Shown: positions 1-10,512 of the stretch, piece by piece | Layout: each line of letters starts with the position of its first letter | How positions within the stretch are numbered: position 1 is the first letter of the stretch | From: Bradyrhizobium sp. SZCCHNS1050 | Lineage (GTDB): Bacteria > Pseudomonadota > Alphaproteobacteria > Rhizobiales > Xanthobacteraceae | Assembly: GCF_032484785.1 (NCBI RefSeq) | Contig: NZ_JAUETR010000001.1 | Location: 2,669,501 to 2,733,500, forward strand | DNA: 64,000 nucleotides | Direction of reading: 5' to 3' | Position numbers and translations under genes: made by a program | The notes under the pieces: model-generated | What the model was told of the DNA's origin: nothing | Seen by the model: only the letters and a program-made list of their open reading frames with translations | The model's database searches: none

Positions 1-777
1 GGCGGAGTCGCCGAGCTTGCCGGTCCGGCTGAGGGCGGCAACCTCGGCCTTGACCTGCTGATAATCCCAGATCGCGCGCATTGCCGCGCCGGGCGAGCGG
101 GTCGGCGTCGCCTGCAGGGTGGCGCGGGTCGCCGGCGGCGCGGCCTTGATGAAGCGGGCGCGGGCGCCCTCGCTGGCCGCGGCGACGAAGGCCCGCGACA
201 GCTTGGCCGGCAGGTCGGTGCGCAGCGCCAGCTTCTCGGCGAGATCCTCGTCGCGCTCGGCGATCTTGAACAGGCTGCGATAGCCGTCCTCGGACAGCCG
301 GGCGGAAAGATTCTGCGCCAGCGCCATGCGCACCGCCGGAAAGCCGCGCGCGATCAGCTGCGTCGTGAGGCTGTCGCCGATGCCCCTGCGGCTGGCGATC
401 GCGACGAGATGCGCCGGGCTGCCGGTGCGGATGAACTCGGCGAGATCGCGCTCGGTCAGCACCGCCGCCTTGGCCAGCATCGGCCCGGCGACGCGCAATT
501 CGGGGTGAACGGCGAGCATCCGCGCCGTCGCGTAAGGCGCGCGCTCGACGCCGGCGAGCGCCATGCTCAGCTCGGCGAGCAACTCGGTCGCGACCTGCGG
601 CATCAGCCGGGCGAACATCTGATCGTAGAGATCGAGCTGCTCGGCGGACGCCGGCCGCGGACCGGCCAGGAACAGGCTGGTGGTCCGGCGCAGCATGTCG
701 GTGGCGAGCTCGGACACCGTCCGCGCATCACCGGCGGGCGTCTTGGCGGTCGGAGCTGCCGCAGGCGCTGGAGGCAT
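1..777 (-). CDS. DUF2336-type helical protein, C-terminus cut by window edge
   Basis: The reading frame is open from an ATG at 777 to the first base of the window, so 259 residues are visible and the C-terminus is missing. A GAGGGA Shine-Dalgarno-like sequence lies just upstream of that ATG. The N-terminus is rich in Ala and Pro. The rest is a chain of amphipathic helices resembling the DUF2336 family, which is abundant in Bradyrhizobium and has no assigned biochemical role. I see no signal peptide or membrane segment. It is divergent from comM across 233 bp. The family call is from sequence character only and is moderately sure; the coding call is firmer because all codons are open and the composition is normal. 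Confidence 0.65.
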   Translation of the reverse strand, partial: MPPAPAAAPTAKTPAGDARTVSELATDMLRRTTSLFLAGPRPASAEQLDLYDQMFARLMPQVATELLAELSMALAGVERAPYATARMLAVHPELRVAGPMLAKAAVLTERDLAEFIRTGSPAHLVAIASRRGIGDSLTTQLIARGFPAVRMALAQNLSARLSEDGYRSLFKIAERDEDLAEKLALRTDLPAKLSRAFVAAASEGARARFIKAAPPATRATLQATPTRSPGAAMRAIWDYQQVKAEVAALSRTGKLGDSA

Positions 778-1010
778 CGCACGTCCCTCGTTGGGCGCCT
801 CCCTCGGCTGTGACGGAGGCGCGGGTCGATCATCAATTGAGGAAGAATGCGAAGGCCGGACTAAAGGGGCGTTAAGCGCAGCGGGCGGAGCTGAAACCCC
901 ACGCGGCTGTCGTTAATGGATTGCGGCAGAGCGCGGCAACAACGATGTTCCCGTATTGTTCTTGCGAACGATGCCGGCTTCCGCTAGCCTCCTTGTCCGG
1001 GAGGGGCATC

Positions 1011-2549
1011 ATGGTCCAGCGCGTTTCCACCGTCGCCTTCGAGGGGATCGAGGCCCGCGCGGTCGACGTGCAGGTCCAGGTCGCGCCGGGGCTGCCGGCG
1101 TTTGCGATCGTCGGATTGCCGGACAAGGCCGTGTCCGAGGCGCGCGAGCGGGTCCGTTCGGCGCTGATCGCTTCGGGCCTGGCGCTGCCGGCGCGGCGCA
1201 TCACCGTCAACCTGGCGCCAGCCGACGTGCCCAAGGAAGGCAGCCATTACGATCTGCCGATCGCGCTCGGCCTGATGGCCGCGATCGGGGCCATTCCGCC
1301 GGATGCGCTCGGCGGCTTCACGGTGCTCGGCGAGCTCGGACTCGACGGCTCGATCGCGCCGGTTGCTGGCGTGCTGCCGGCGGCGATCGGCGCCAATGCG
1401 CGCGAGGAAGGATTGATCTGCCCGGCCGCCTGCGGCGCCGAGGCGGCGTGGGCGAGCCCGGACCTGCAGATCATCGCGGCGAGCTCGCTGATCCAGATCG
1501 CCAACCATTTCAAGGGCACGCAGGTGCTGTCGCGGCCGCAGCCGAAGATCCAGGAGGCACCCGCCAGTCTGCTCGATCTGCGCGACATCAAGGGCCAGGA
1601 GAGCGGCAAGCGCGCGCTCGAGATCGCGGCCGCCGGCGGGCATCATCTGCTGATGATCGGCTCGCCCGGCGCCGGCAAGTCGATGCTGGCGGCGCGGCTG
1701 CCCTCGATCCTGCCGCCGCTGTCGCCGGCGGAGCTCTTGGAAGTCTCGATGATCGCCTCGGTCGCCGGCGAGATCGAGGGCGGCGCGCTGACGTCGCGAC
1801 GGCCGTTCCGCAGCCCGCATCATTCCGCGAGCATGGCGGCGCTGACCGGCGGCGGCCTGCGCGCCCGCCCCGGCGAGATCTCGCTGGCGCATCAGGGCGT
1901 GCTGTTCCTCGACGAGCTGCCGGAGTTCGATCCGCGCGTGCTGGATTCGCTGCGCCAGCCGCTGGAGAATGGCGAGGTCTCGATCTCGCGCGCCAACCAC
2001 CGCGTCACCTACCCTGCCCGCTTCATGCTGGTCGCGGCGATGAATCCGTGCCGCTGCGGCAACGCCTTCGAGCCCGGCTACGCCTGCAAGCGCGGCCGCA
2101 TCGACCGCTGCACCGCCGACTACCAGATGCGCATCTCCGGCCCGCTGATGGACCGCATCGACCTGCGCATCGAGGTCCCCGCCGTCACCGCCGCCGACCT
2201 CATCCTGCCGCCCGCCAAGGAAGGCTCGGCCGAGGTCGCCGCCCGCGTCGCCGCTGCACGCGACCTGCAGCGCGAGCGCTATGCCAAGGCCGGCCTGCCA
2301 CACATCCGGACCAACGCCGAGGCCCCCGCCGCCGTGCTCGACGAGGTCGCCAGGCTGGATGCGCCCGGCCAGAAGCTGCTGCGCGAAGCCGCCGAGACGA
2401 TGCGGCTGTCCGCCCGCGGCTATCACCGCGTGCTGCGCGTGGCGCGGACGCTCGCCGATCTCGACCACACTGATGCGATCGGCCGGCTGCATCTGGCCGA
2501 GGCGCTGTCGTATCGCGCGCTGGCGGAGGACAATCGCCACGCGGCGTAA
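1011..2549 (+). CDS. comM: ComM/YifB family Mg-chelatase-like AAA+ ATPase
   Basis: A 512-residue protein, close to the 506 of E. coli YifB/ComM. The N-terminal ChlI-like domain is followed by an AAA+ core with Walker A GSPGAGKS at about 217-224 and Walker B VLFLDEL at about 297-303. A MNPCRCG motif near 344-350 and two later Cys are typical of the family. ComM is a hexameric helicase that promotes branch migration during integration of transforming DNA. The frame stays open upstream to 921, but the ATG at 1011 follows a GGGAGGGG ribosome-binding site and its MVQRVSTVAFEGIEA opening matches the family start. Confidence 0.93.
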   Translation: MVQRVSTVAFEGIEARAVDVQVQVAPGLPAFAIVGLPDKAVSEARERVRSALIASGLALPARRITVNLAPADVPKEGSHYDLPIALGLMAAIGAIPPDALGGFTVLGELGLDGSIAPVAGVLPAAIGANAREEGLICPAACGAEAAWASPDLQIIAASSLIQIANHFKGTQVLSRPQPKIQEAPASLLDLRDIKGQESGKRALEIAAAGGHHLLMIGSPGAGKSMLAARLPSILPPLSPAELLEVSMIASVAGEIEGGALTSRRPFRSPHHSASMAALTGGGLRARPGEISLAHQGVLFLDELPEFDPRVLDSLRQPLENGEVSISRANHRVTYPARFMLVAAMNPCRCGNAFEPGYACKRGRIDRCTADYQMRISGPLMDRIDLRIEVPAVTAADLILPPAKEGSAEVAARVAAARDLQRERYAKAGLPHIRTNAEAPAAVLDEVARLDAPGQKLLREAAETMRLSARGYHRVLRVARTLADLDHTDAIGRLHLAEALSYRALAEDNRHAA

Positions 2550-2652
2550 GGGCGCCCCCTCCCCCTCAACACTCTGGTAACGACTTCTCTTTACGCTCCG
2601 ACAACCATAAGGCCCGCGTTCCGTCATTAGGCCTGCCCCGTCGGTGCGTATC

Positions 2653-3132
2653 ATGTTGCGTTTCAAGGTCCTTGTCTCGGCCGTGCCGCTGATCGCGGCC
2701 GCAGTCATCGCCAGACTCGAATTGGCGCCCTCCCCGCAGCCCTGCATTGCCGTCGGCGCCGACAGCATCTCGCGCGGCTCGGCGCCGTTTACCGCCGATC
2801 TCCATGTCGACTTCACCGATGACCCGGCGCTCGCCACTATCAGCGTGGCGCTGGCCGACAGTCCGGAGACGGCCGATTTCGTCGTGGTCGACGATGTGCT
2901 CGCCAAGGAGGATCGTGGCTGCGGCATGACTGCCGCGACCGCGGTCGTCGCGATCGCCGCCGATCCGCATCCTGACGTGCCCCGAATCCATCTCGCCAAG
3001 GACAGCGCAGCAGATGCTCACGCCGACGATCGCATCCACGTCCGCTCCAGCCACGCCACGGCGCGAGACGCCGCCGCGCTCATCGTCTCGGCCCGCGGCC
3101 ATGACTCACCGCCCGCCGATCCGGTTCTGTGA
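2653..3132 (+). CDS. Small secreted protein of unknown function
   Basis: A 159-residue protein opening with MLRFKVLVSAVPLIAAAVIA, a plausible signal peptide or signal anchor. The remainder is acidic and lacks further membrane segments. It includes a VALADSPETADFVVVDDV stretch and a conserved-looking Cys pair (one near the mature N-terminus, one in the RGCGMT segment) that could form a disulphide. It lies 136 bp upstream of the preferred start of a membrane-bound hybrid histidine kinase on the same strand, so it could be a periplasmic partner of that kinase; this is inference from position only. A GTG at 2644 is an alternative start. I do not recognise the family. Confidence 0.6.
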   Translation: MLRFKVLVSAVPLIAAAVIARLELAPSPQPCIAVGADSISRGSAPFTADLHVDFTDDPALATISVALADSPETADFVVVDDVLAKEDRGCGMTAATAVVAIAADPHPDVPRIHLAKDSAADAHADDRIHVRSSHATARDAAALIVSARGHDSPPADPVL

Positions 3133-3268
3133 GTCGGGCTAACGCCCGGTTCACCATCTCAGCACGGCTTCATCGCGCGTGCAGACCTTTCAAAGTCTCA
3201 GCAATACCGACGCCGCATGGTGCGGGCCGGCCATGACATTGGGATCGAAATCGTCGGGGGTGATCGAG

Positions 3269-5503
3269 ATGGGACCGATTTTTCACGTCAGGCTGCGCCT
3301 GCGCCGGTTCATGCGCCGTCACCGCACCATCTTCGCCATCCTGCGCTCGCTGATGATCTTCTCCGCCGGCTTCGGCGGCGCGTACGGCTTCATCAAGGCC
3401 AGCATCTCCGACAACTCCGGCTATAACCCGCACACGTTCGCGATCGGCGCCAGCTTCCTGTTCGCGCTCGCCTGCGTCGGCCTGGCCACGCTCAGCATGC
3501 GGCTGCGCTTCGTCGCCAGGAAGATGCACAAGATTGCGCTCCACAACGAGGTGCTGGCCGACCGGAACTGGGAGCTGCAGGAAGCCGAGCAGCGCGCCCG
3601 CAATCTGTTCGAGCAGCAGGGCGACCTCATCGTCATGCGCGCGCGCGACGGCAGCATCATCTTCGTCAACGACGCCTATTGCCGGATGGCGGGGATAGAT
3701 CGCGACAACCTGCTCGGCAGCGCGTTCACCTTTGAGCTGATCGAGCAGGGCGACAGCGCGCTGGAGCCGAACGGCACGCGCGTCCACGACCAGCGTATCG
3801 AGAGCGCGATCGGGCCGCGCTGGATCGCGTGGCGCGAGGCGCTGGTGCGTTCCGACGCCGGCCAGCCCGCCGTGCTGCAATGTGTCGGCCGCGACGTCAC
3901 CGACCGCACCGAGACCGAGCGGGCGCTGGCGGAGGCGCGCGACCAGGCCAATGCCGCGAACCGCGCCAAGTCGCGGTTCCTGGCGATGGCGAGCCATGAG
4001 ATCCGCACGCCGCTGAACGGCATCCTCGGCATGAGCGGGCTGCTGCTCGAGACGCAACTGACGCCGGAACAGACGACCTACGCCAAGGCGGTCCGCACCT
4101 CGGGTGAGGCCTTGATGTCGCTGATCGACGAGCTGCTCGACTATTCCAAGATCGAGGCCGGCAAGCTGGCGCTCGAGGCGCAGCCGTTCTCGCTGGCGGC
4201 GCTGATCGAGGAGATCACCGAGCTGCTGGCGCCACGGGCGCAGGCCAAGCAACTGGAGATCGCGGCCTATCTCGACGAGCGGCTGCCGACCTGGGTGACG
4301 GGCGACGCCGCGCGGCTGCGCCAGGTGCTGCTCAACCTCGCCGGCAACGCCATCAAGTTCACCGCGACGGGCGGCGTTGCCCTGATCGCCGAGCCCGGCA
4401 TCTGGCCGAACGAGATCAGCTTCCAGGTGTGCGACACCGGCATCGGCATCGCAGCCGACGCGCAGGAGCGGATCTTCCGCGAATTCGAACAGGCCGACGA
4501 CAGCGTGGCGCGCAGCTTCGGCGGCACCGGGCTTGGCCTTGCGATCTCGGACCGGATCGTCAAGCGGATGGGCGGCCGCATCGCGCTGCAGAGCGCGCTC
4601 GGCGCCGGCTCGACTTTCGAGGTGTCGGTGCCGCTGCCGCCGGCGCTGGAGCGCGGCGAGCAGAACAGCTTCCGCGGCCCCGATCTCGCAGGACGGTCAA
4701 TCATGCTGGTCGCGCCGGCCGGGCTGCAGGCCGAGCTGATCGAGCGGCGCTTGCAGAACTGGGGCGCGCAGACCTGCCTGGTCGCCGAGGCCGAGGTGGC
4801 GGAGGCCCTGCTGCCCGAACGCGCCTGGCACGCCGTGCTGGTCGACGACAGCATCGGCGGCGATGAATCGCTGCGTGTGGGCGGGGTCGCGCGACATCAT
4901 ACGACGCGGCTGATCGTGCTGGTGACACCGGCGAGCCGCCACGAGCTGGCGCCGGGGGCGCCATTCAACGGCTATCTCGTCAAGCCGCTGCGGGCCGCCT
5001 CGCTCGCCGCGCGCGTGAGCTTCGACACCGACGGCACGGTCATGGCCGACGATCCGATCCCGACCATCGCGCCGCCGATCGCGGCCCAGGCCGGCGCGGG
5101 ACTGTCCATCCTGGTCGCCGAGGACAACGACATCAACGCACTGCTGATGCGCTCGCTGCTGAGCAAGCTCGGCCACCACGCCGACATCGCCGTGCATGGC
5201 GAAGCCGCGCTGGACTCCTGGCTCGCGGCGCGCTCGGCCGGCGCGCCCTATGATCTGATCCTGATGGACGTGCAGATGCCGAAGCTCGACGGCATTGCCG
5301 CCGCCAGGCGCATTCGCGCGATCGAGGCCAGCGAGCCCGGCGGGCGCACCCCGATCCTGGCGCTCACGGCCAATGCCCTGGTCGAGGACCGTTACGCCTG
5401 CTTCGAGGCGGGCATGGATGGGTTCCTGGTCAAGCCGATCGATCGCGACAAGCTCGACGAGGCGCTGGCGAATCTGGCGGCGGCACGACAGGTGCCAGCG
5501 TAG
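3269..5503 (+). CDS. Hybrid sensor histidine kinase with PAS domain and two receivers
   Basis: A 744-residue inner-membrane kinase from the ATG at 3269; upstream in-frame starts at 3179 and 3233 are possible. Two membrane helices (about 17-37 and 54-74) are followed by a PAS domain (about 115-225). A HisKA dimerisation domain has phospho-acceptor His243 in [10 protein letters not shown], and the HATPase domain shows DTGIGI and GTGLGLAI. The first receiver is degenerate: the acidic pair is lost (VAPA replaces the usual V-E-D-N), although an Asp and the KP motif remain. The second receiver is canonical, with EDN, Asp667 in LMDVQMP and LVKP. No phosphotransfer or output protein lies next to it, so the downstream partner is unknown. 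Confidence 0.9.
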   Translation: MGPIFHVRLRLRRFMRRHRTIFAILRSLMIFSAGFGGAYGFIKASISDNSGYNPHTFAIGASFLFALACVGLATLSMRLRFVARKMHKIALHNEVLADRNWELQEAEQRARNLFEQQGDLIVMRARDGSIIFVNDAYCRMAGIDRDNLLGSAFTFELIEQGDSALEPNGTRVHDQRIESAIGPRWIAWREALVRSDAGQPAVLQCVGRDVTDRTETERALAEARDQANAANRAKSRFLAMASHEIRTPLNGILGMSGLLLETQLTPEQTTYAKAVRTSGEALMSLIDELLDYSKIEAGKLALEAQPFSLAALIEEITELLAPRAQAKQLEIAAYLDERLPTWVTGDAARLRQVLLNLAGNAIKFTATGGVALIAEPGIWPNEISFQVCDTGIGIAADAQERIFREFEQADDSVARSFGGTGLGLAISDRIVKRMGGRIALQSALGAGSTFEVSVPLPPALERGEQNSFRGPDLAGRSIMLVAPAGLQAELIERRLQNWGAQTCLVAEAEVAEALLPERAWHAVLVDDSIGGDESLRVGGVARHHTTRLIVLVTPASRHELAPGAPFNGYLVKPLRAASLAARVSFDTDGTVMADDPIPTIAPPIAAQAGAGLSILVAEDNDINALLMRSLLSKLGHHADIAVHGEAALDSWLAARSAGAPYDLILMDVQMPKLDGIAAARRIRAIEASEPGGRTPILALTANALVEDRYACFEAGMDGFLVKPIDRDKLDEALANLAAARQVPA

Positions 5504-5551
5504 GTCATTAGTTGGAGCGGATCAGCTCGGCGCCGCGCTCGCGGGCCCCGC

Positions 5552-6508
5552 TCACAACCGCCTGAGCGCCACCGTCTCGATCTCGTGATCCGCGCCCTTC
5601 TTCAGGATCAAGGTCGCACGCGGCCGTGTCGGGAGGATGTTGTCCTCGAGATTGGCCAGGTTGGTGCGCTCCCAGATGGCGATCGCGGTGGCGATGGCCT
5701 CCTCGTCCGACAGCAGCGCGTAGCGGTTGAAGTAGGACCGCGGATCATGGAACGCCGTGTCGCGCAGCGACAGGAAGCGCTTGACGTACCATTTGCGCAG
5801 GATCGCCTCGTCGGCGTCGATGTAGACCGAGAAGTCGAAGAAGTCGGAGACGACCGGCACGGCCTGGCCGTCGCGCGGCAGCGGTCCGGTCTGCAGCACG
5901 TTGACGCCTTCGACGATCAGGATGTCCGGCTGGTCGATCTCGGCCCACTGATTGGGGACGATGTCGTAACTCAGATGGGAATACACCGGTGCGCGCACGG
6001 GATGGCGGCCGGCCTTGATGTCGGAGAGAAAACCGAGCAGCCGCGGCAGGTCATAGCTTTCCGGAAAGCCCTTCTTCTGCATCAGGCCCTGCCGCTCCAG
6101 CACCGCGTTCGGATACAGGAAGCCGTCGGTGGTGATGAGATCGACCTTGGGCCGCGGCGACCAGCGGGTCAGCAACGCCTGCAGCACGCGCGCAGTGGTC
6201 GACTTGCCGACCGCCACCGAGCCGGCGACGCCGATGATGTAGGGCATCTTGCGGTCGCGGATGCCGAGAAACTGGCGCTGCGCGTAGTACAGCCGCTGCG
6301 CCGCATCGACATACATCGACAGCAATCGCGACAGCGGGAGGTAGATGTCCTCGACCTCCTGAAGGTCGAGACGATCGTGCATCGACCGCAGCTTGGAGAA
6401 CTCGCCGGGCTCCAAGGTCATCGGCGTGTCGTTGCGCAGCTCGGCCCATTGTTCGCGGGTGAAGACGCGGTACGGATTATATTGTTGTTCGGTGGTGCGC
6501 ATGTCCAT
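5552..6508 (-). CDS. coaA: Type I pantothenate kinase
   Basis: A 318-residue protein (E. coli CoaA has 316) that phosphorylates pantothenate in the first step of coenzyme A synthesis. The P-loop [12 protein letters not shown] is at residues 93-104, and the R-x-x-Y-Y-N-R-Y-like and QGL-type family segments are present. The start at 6508 has an AAGGG site about 8 nt upstream; an ATG two codons later is also possible. It is the last gene of the minus-strand his run, 33 bp after hisE, and converges on the histidine kinase gene 48 bp away. The window also carries coaE, the final step of the same pathway. Confidence 0.95.
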   Translation of the reverse strand: MDMRTTEQQYNPYRVFTREQWAELRNDTPMTLEPGEFSKLRSMHDRLDLQEVEDIYLPLSRLLSMYVDAAQRLYYAQRQFLGIRDRKMPYIIGVAGSVAVGKSTTARVLQALLTRWSPRPKVDLITTDGFLYPNAVLERQGLMQKKGFPESYDLPRLLGFLSDIKAGRHPVRAPVYSHLSYDIVPNQWAEIDQPDILIVEGVNVLQTGPLPRDGQAVPVVSDFFDFSVYIDADEAILRKWYVKRFLSLRDTAFHDPRSYFNRYALLSDEEAIATAIAIWERTNLANLEDNILPTRPRATLILKKGADHEIETVALRRL

Positions 6509-6541
6509 GACGCTGCCCTTCGTTTCCCCCGCCGTCGCGCC

Positions 6542-6865
6542 CTACTCCGTCTTGCGCGACGCCTTTTCTTCCAGCCCCGATTGGCCGGTCCGCTTGCCGA
6601 GCGCCGCCTCGACCTCCTCGAGCCGGACGTCGCGCGACTTCAACAACACCAACAGATGAAACAGCAGGTCGGCGCTTTCGGAGATCAGATGCTCACGGTC
6701 GGTGCCAAGTGCGGCGATGACCGTCTCGACCGCCTCCTCGCCCATCTTCTTGGCGCATTGCGGCGGACCCTTGTCGAGCAGCTTGCGCGTATAGGACGCC
6801 TCACCGCCCGCCGCGGCGCGCGCGTCGATGATGGCAGCCAGGTCGTGAAGCGTGAAGCGGGACAT
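6542..6865 (-). CDS. hisE: Phosphoribosyl-ATP pyrophosphatase
   Basis: A 107-residue stand-alone HisE, the second step of histidine synthesis (PR-ATP to PR-AMP plus pyrophosphate). The all-alpha MazG-like fold shows the metal-binding acidic motifs MGEEAVETV and SESADLLFHLLV. HisI is not fused to it and is not in the window. The gene follows hisF by 77 bp and precedes coaA by 33 bp on the same strand, so it is probably cotranscribed. The Lys/Arg-rich C-terminal tail looks unstructured. Confidence 0.95.
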   Translation of the reverse strand: MSRFTLHDLAAIIDARAAAGGEASYTRKLLDKGPPQCAKKMGEEAVETVIAALGTDREHLISESADLLFHLLVLLKSRDVRLEEVEAALGKRTGQSGLEEKASRKTE

Positions 6866-6942
6866 CAGCCGGTACTCGGAACGCCTGCCCGACCACGGCG
6901 GCCGGACCAGCGTTCATCTAACATTTTTGCGACGCAATGTCG

Positions 6943-7719
6943 TCAGGGATCGAGCCGCATCGGCAGCCCCTGGCGCACCATGTGCTCCTTGGCCTGCCGG
7001 ATGGTAAATTCCCCGAAATGGAAGATTGACGCCGCCAGCACCGCTGTCGCGTGGCCCTCGCGGATGCCGTCCACCAGATGATCGAGGTTACCGACGCCGC
7101 CGGAGGCGATCACCGGCACCGGGACGCTGTCGGCGACTGCCCGGGTCAGCGGCAGGTCGAAGCCCTGGCGGGTGCCGTCGCGGTCCATCGAGGTCAGCAG
7201 GATCTCGCCGGCACCGAGCGCGACCACCTCCTGGGCGTATTCCAGGGCATCGATGCCGGTCGATTTGCGGCCGCCATGGGTGAAGATCTCCCAGCGGCTG
7301 CCGCCGCCCGGCCGCGACACGGACTTGGCGTCGATCGCCACCACGATGCACTGCTCGCCGAACTTCTCGGCCGCCTCCTTGACGAATTCGCGCCTGCTCA
7401 CCGCGGCCGAATTGATCGAAACCTTGTCGGCGCCGGAACGCAGCAGGGTCTTGATGTCGTCGATGGTGCGCACGCCGCCGCCGACCGTGACCGGCATGAA
7501 GCAGGCCTCCGCCGTGCGCCGGACGACGTCCAGCATGATGCCGCGGTTCTCATGGGTGGCGGTGATGTCGAGGAAGCACAGCTCGTCGGCGCCGGCCGCG
7601 TCATAGGCGATCGCGGCTTCGACCGGATCGCCGGCATCGCGCAGATTGACGAAGTTGACGCCCTTGACGACTCGTCCGTCCTTGACGTCGAGGCAGGGAA
7701 TGACACGGACCTTGAACAT
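6943..7719 (-). CDS. hisF: Imidazole glycerol phosphate synthase, cyclase subunit
   Basis: A 258-residue beta/alpha barrel that closes the imidazole ring using ammonia delivered by HisH, giving imidazole-glycerol phosphate and AICAR. The two catalytic aspartates are Asp11 ([10 protein letters not shown]) and Asp130 (VVAIDAKS), at the positions known for the family. The barrel phosphate-binding loops VGGGVRT and ASGGVGN are present. It lies 11 bp after hisA. Its partner hisH is in the same operon, so the full glutaminase-cyclase complex is encoded here. Confidence 0.97.
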   Translation of the reverse strand: MFKVRVIPCLDVKDGRVVKGVNFVNLRDAGDPVEAAIAYDAAGADELCFLDITATHENRGIMLDVVRRTAEACFMPVTVGGGVRTIDDIKTLLRSGADKVSINSAAVSRREFVKEAAEKFGEQCIVVAIDAKSVSRPGGGSRWEIFTHGGRKSTGIDALEYAQEVVALGAGEILLTSMDRDGTRQGFDLPLTRAVADSVPVPVIASGGVGNLDHLVDGIREGHATAVLAASIFHFGEFTIRQAKEHMVRQGLPMRLDP

Positions 7720-7730
7720 CCTGTTTCCTC

Positions 7731-8465
7731 CTACGCACGCGCCGCGCGGATCAGCGCCAGTGCTTCCGCGGGATCGAGGCGGCCGTCATAGAGCGCGCGG
7801 CCGGCGATGGCGCCTTCGAGCTTTTTCGCCCGCGGTGTCAGCATCGCCTTGACGTCCTCGATCGAGGCCAGGCCGCCGGAGGCAATCACGGGAATCGAGA
7901 TGGCGTCACCTAGCGCGATCGTGGCATCGAGGTTGAGGCCCTTGAGCAGGCCGTCGCGCGCGATGTCGGTGAAGATGATCGCGGCGACGCCGGCGTCCTC
8001 GAAACGCTTGGCAATGTCGAGCGCGGTCACTTCGGATGTCTCGGCCCAGCCCTCGACGGCGACCTTGCCGTCGCGCGCATCGAGCCCGACGGCGACGCGG
8101 CCGGGGAAGGCCTTGGCTGCGGTCTTCACCAGCTCGGGATCGCGCACCGCCGCGGTGCCGATGATGACACGGGTGATGCCTTTGCTGAGCCAAGCCTCCA
8201 CCGTCTTGAGATCGCGGATGCCGCCGCCGAGCTGCACCGGCATCTTGACGACTTTCAACATCGCTTCCACGGCGTGCGCATTCATCGGCTTGCCGGCGAA
8301 GGCGCCGTCGAGATCCACGACGTGGAGATAGTCGAACCCCTGGTCGGCGAAGCTCTTGGCCTGCGCGGCGGGATCGAGGTTGAACACGGTGGCGCGCGCC
8401 ATGTCGCCCTGCTCCAGTCGCACGCACTGGCCGTTCTTCAGATCAATGGCAGGAAACAGGATCAT
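7731..8465 (-). CDS. hisA: ProFAR isomerase
   Basis: A 244-residue beta/alpha barrel isomerase that opens the ribose of ProFAR to PRFAR, the substrate of HisFH. The catalytic pair Asp8 (FPAIDLKNG) and Asp129 (GLDARDG) is intact, as are the phosphate-binding loops LGGGIRD and ASGGLAS. It sits between hisH (58 bp upstream) and hisF (11 bp downstream) on the minus strand. The length matches the usual 240-250 residues. Confidence 0.97.
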   Translation of the reverse strand: MILFPAIDLKNGQCVRLEQGDMARATVFNLDPAAQAKSFADQGFDYLHVVDLDGAFAGKPMNAHAVEAMLKVVKMPVQLGGGIRDLKTVEAWLSKGITRVIIGTAAVRDPELVKTAAKAFPGRVAVGLDARDGKVAVEGWAETSEVTALDIAKRFEDAGVAAIIFTDIARDGLLKGLNLDATIALGDAISIPVIASGGLASIEDVKAMLTPRAKKLEGAIAGRALYDGRLDPAEALALIRAARA

Positions 8466-8524
8466 CGGAGCTGTCTTTCAGGCAAGCGCCCTGCTCGCCC
8501 CTTGGACGAGCAGGCACGCTGCGC

Positions 8525-9175
8525 TCATGGCTTCCACTTCAGGAAGTTGGAAATGAGGGCGAGACCGAAACGCTGGCTCTTCTCGGGATGGAATTGGGTG
8601 CCGATCGCGGTGTCCTTGCCGACGATCGCGGTGACCGGTCCGCCGTAATCGGCGCGTGCCAGAACGTCGCTCTCGTTGACGGCATTCAAGTGATAGGAGT
8701 GCACGAAATAGGCGTGCAGGCCCTTCGGTCCGAGCGGCAGCCGCTCCAGCACCGGATGCTCTTGCAGCGCATCGAGCGTGTTCCAGCCCATATGCGGGAT
8801 CTTCAGGCTCTCGTCGCGAGGCGTGATCTTCTCGACGTCGCCGGAGATCCAGTCGAAGCCGTCGGTGGTGACGTGCTCCTTGCCGCGCGTTGCCATCAAT
8901 TGCATGCCGACGCAGATGCCGAAGAATGGCCGCGCCTTGTGGCGCACGGCTTCGGTCATCGCCTCCAGCATGCCGTCGACGGAGTCGAGCCCGCGGCGGC
9001 AGTCGGCGAAGGCGCCGACGCCGGGCAACACGATGCGATCGGCGCGATAGACCGTATCGGGATCGCGTGTCACGACGACCTTCTGCGGATCCGCCATGCC
9101 GCGCGCAGCGCGCTCGAACGCCTTGGCGGCGGAATGCAGATTGCCGGAGCCGTAATCGATGATCGCAACACTCAT
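8525..9175 (-). CDS. hisH: Imidazole glycerol phosphate synthase, glutaminase subunit
   Basis: A 216-residue class I glutamine amidotransferase that supplies ammonia to HisF. The triad is visible as Cys88 (FFGICVGMQ), His196 and Glu198 (GTQFHPEKS). The ATG at 9175 overlaps the stop of the upstream DUF2628 gene by 4 nt (9172-9175), which argues for translational coupling. The frame is open much further upstream, to about 9910, but that part is antisense-like and out of frame with real genes, so [12 protein letters not shown] is taken as the start. Confidence 0.96.
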   Translation of the reverse strand: MSVAIIDYGSGNLHSAAKAFERAARGMADPQKVVVTRDPDTVYRADRIVLPGVGAFADCRRGLDSVDGMLEAMTEAVRHKARPFFGICVGMQLMATRGKEHVTTDGFDWISGDVEKITPRDESLKIPHMGWNTLDALQEHPVLERLPLGPKGLHAYFVHSYHLNAVNESDVLARADYGGPVTAIVGKDTAIGTQFHPEKSQRFGLALISNFLKWKP

Positions 9176-9696
9176 CGTCCACCTCCGGGTTCGGGAAACA
9201 AGCCAATGATGCTGGCATGCGGCAGCGGCGGCGGGTGCTGCCCATTGCCATTGTCGCGTGTCGGCGGCGCCGCGCCGCGATCGACGGTGTGGTTGTCGTA
9301 GCCGAGCGTGCTGCGCCGGGCGGCCCAGCGCTCGAAGAAGCGGCGCTCGGCGGCATCGAGATCGTCGGCGACGACGACGTCGATCTGGCGCCAATTGCCG
9401 CGCGAGTAGCTCCAGCGCTTCAGGCTCGAGGCTTCGAGCCCGAGCAGGATCGCAAGCAACAGATCGATGCCGGCAATCGCGCCGCCGCTGACGCCGACGC
9501 GCACCAGGACGACGTCGAGCGCGATCATCAGCACGGCCCAGACCAGCATCGCAAGCCAGAGACGATGCCAGGCCAGCCAGACGGCGCCGAGCACGGCGGC
9601 CCAGAAATGGAAGCCGTCGCGGATGAAGACAAAGCGATCGGTCGAACGCAGATCGGCCCCGGCGGCCAGGGGAGCGTGAACCGTATAGACGGGCAT
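9172..9696 (-). CDS. DUF2628-type membrane protein inside the his operon
   Basis: A 174-residue protein with two or three predicted membrane helices between about residues 28 and 88. These are followed by a soluble part containing an SYSRGNW(R)[18 protein letters not shown] segment and an RRFFERW motif. The tail is rich in Pro and Gly. This matches the DUF2628 family of unknown function, found between hisB and hisH in several Rhizobiales. It starts 27 bp after hisB and overlaps hisH by 4 nt. No histidine-pathway role is established; the family call comes from character and position. Confidence 0.8.
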   Translation of the reverse strand: MPVYTVHAPLAAGADLRSTDRFVFIRDGFHFWAAVLGAVWLAWHRLWLAMLVWAVLMIALDVVLVRVGVSGGAIAGIDLLLAILLGLEASSLKRWSYSRGNWRQIDVVVADDLDAAERRFFERWAARRSTLGYDNHTVDRGAAPPTRDNGNGQHPPPLPHASIIGLFPEPGGGR

Positions 9697-9723
9697 GTCG
9701 AAAATCCCTTGGGAGGAGGGAGG

Positions 9724-10317
9724 TCAGCCGCCGAGCTGACCCTTGGTGGATGGCACTTCGCCCTGATTGCGAGGATCGATCGCAAGGGCTGCGCGGAGGG
9801 CCCGCGCCAGACCCTTGAAGCAGGATTCGGCGATATGATGGGCGTTCTCGCCGTACAGCGTCTCGACATGCAGGGTGATGCCGGCGTTCATGGCAAAGGC
9901 GTTGAACCATTCGCGCACCAGCTCGGTGTCGAACTCGCCGATCTTGTCGCGCGCAAAGGTCGTGCGGAATACCAGCATCGGCCGGCCCGATACGTCGATC
10001 ACGACGCGCGTCAGGGTCTCGTCCATCGGCATGTGGATCGAGGCGTAACGGGTGATGCCGGCCATGTCGCCGAGCGCCTGACGCACGGCCTGGCCGAGGG
10101 CGATGCCGACATCCTCGGTGGTGTGGTGGAAATCGATATGGAGGTCGCCGACCGCCTTGACGGTCATGTCGATGCGGGAATGCCGGGCCAGCAGATCCAG
10201 CATGTGATCGAAGAAGCCGATCCCGGTCGCGATGTTCACGACGCCGGTGCCGTCGAGGTTCACGGACACCTCGATGTCGGTCTCTTTGGTCTTGCGCTTG
10301 ATGGTCGCGCTACGCAT
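9724..10317 (-). CDS. hisB: Imidazoleglycerol-phosphate dehydratase
   Basis: A 197-residue monofunctional IGPD (no phosphatase fusion), which dehydrates imidazole-glycerol phosphate. The Mn-binding His/Glu motifs are present as [30 protein letters not shown] and a later H-H-x-x-E (NAHHIAES). The start at 10317 ([13 protein letters not shown]) has an AGGGA sequence 9-10 nt upstream; the frame extends to 10356, but that part is not family-like. It is the first gene of the minus-strand his run and is divergent from hslV across about 195 bp. Confidence 0.96.
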   Translation of the reverse strand: MRSATIKRKTKETDIEVSVNLDGTGVVNIATGIGFFDHMLDLLARHSRIDMTVKAVGDLHIDFHHTTEDVGIALGQAVRQALGDMAGITRYASIHMPMDETLTRVVIDVSGRPMLVFRTTFARDKIGEFDTELVREWFNAFAMNAGITLHVETLYGENAHHIAESCFKGLARALRAALAIDPRNQGEVPSTKGQLGG

Positions 10318-10512
10318 GGGGTCAGCTTTCCCTTGAAAACGCGGCCCTTTTATCAAACGGATGACGCCTTAGCTACTGCGGGATGAGCCCCATGAGGCCT
10401 GATCTCGGGCCATGGTGAGCGGATTTCAAGACCCGGTCGGGCAGGGCAGGGACCCGGTAATTGTATCCCGACGCCTGAGCGCCTAAATCAGGGCATCAAC
10501 CAGGGATCCCCC

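Noticed and set aside
984..2999. 671-residue minus-strand open frame antisense to comM
   Set aside because: It is a GC-rich shadow of comM with Arg/Gly/Ala-dominated composition and no family resemblance.
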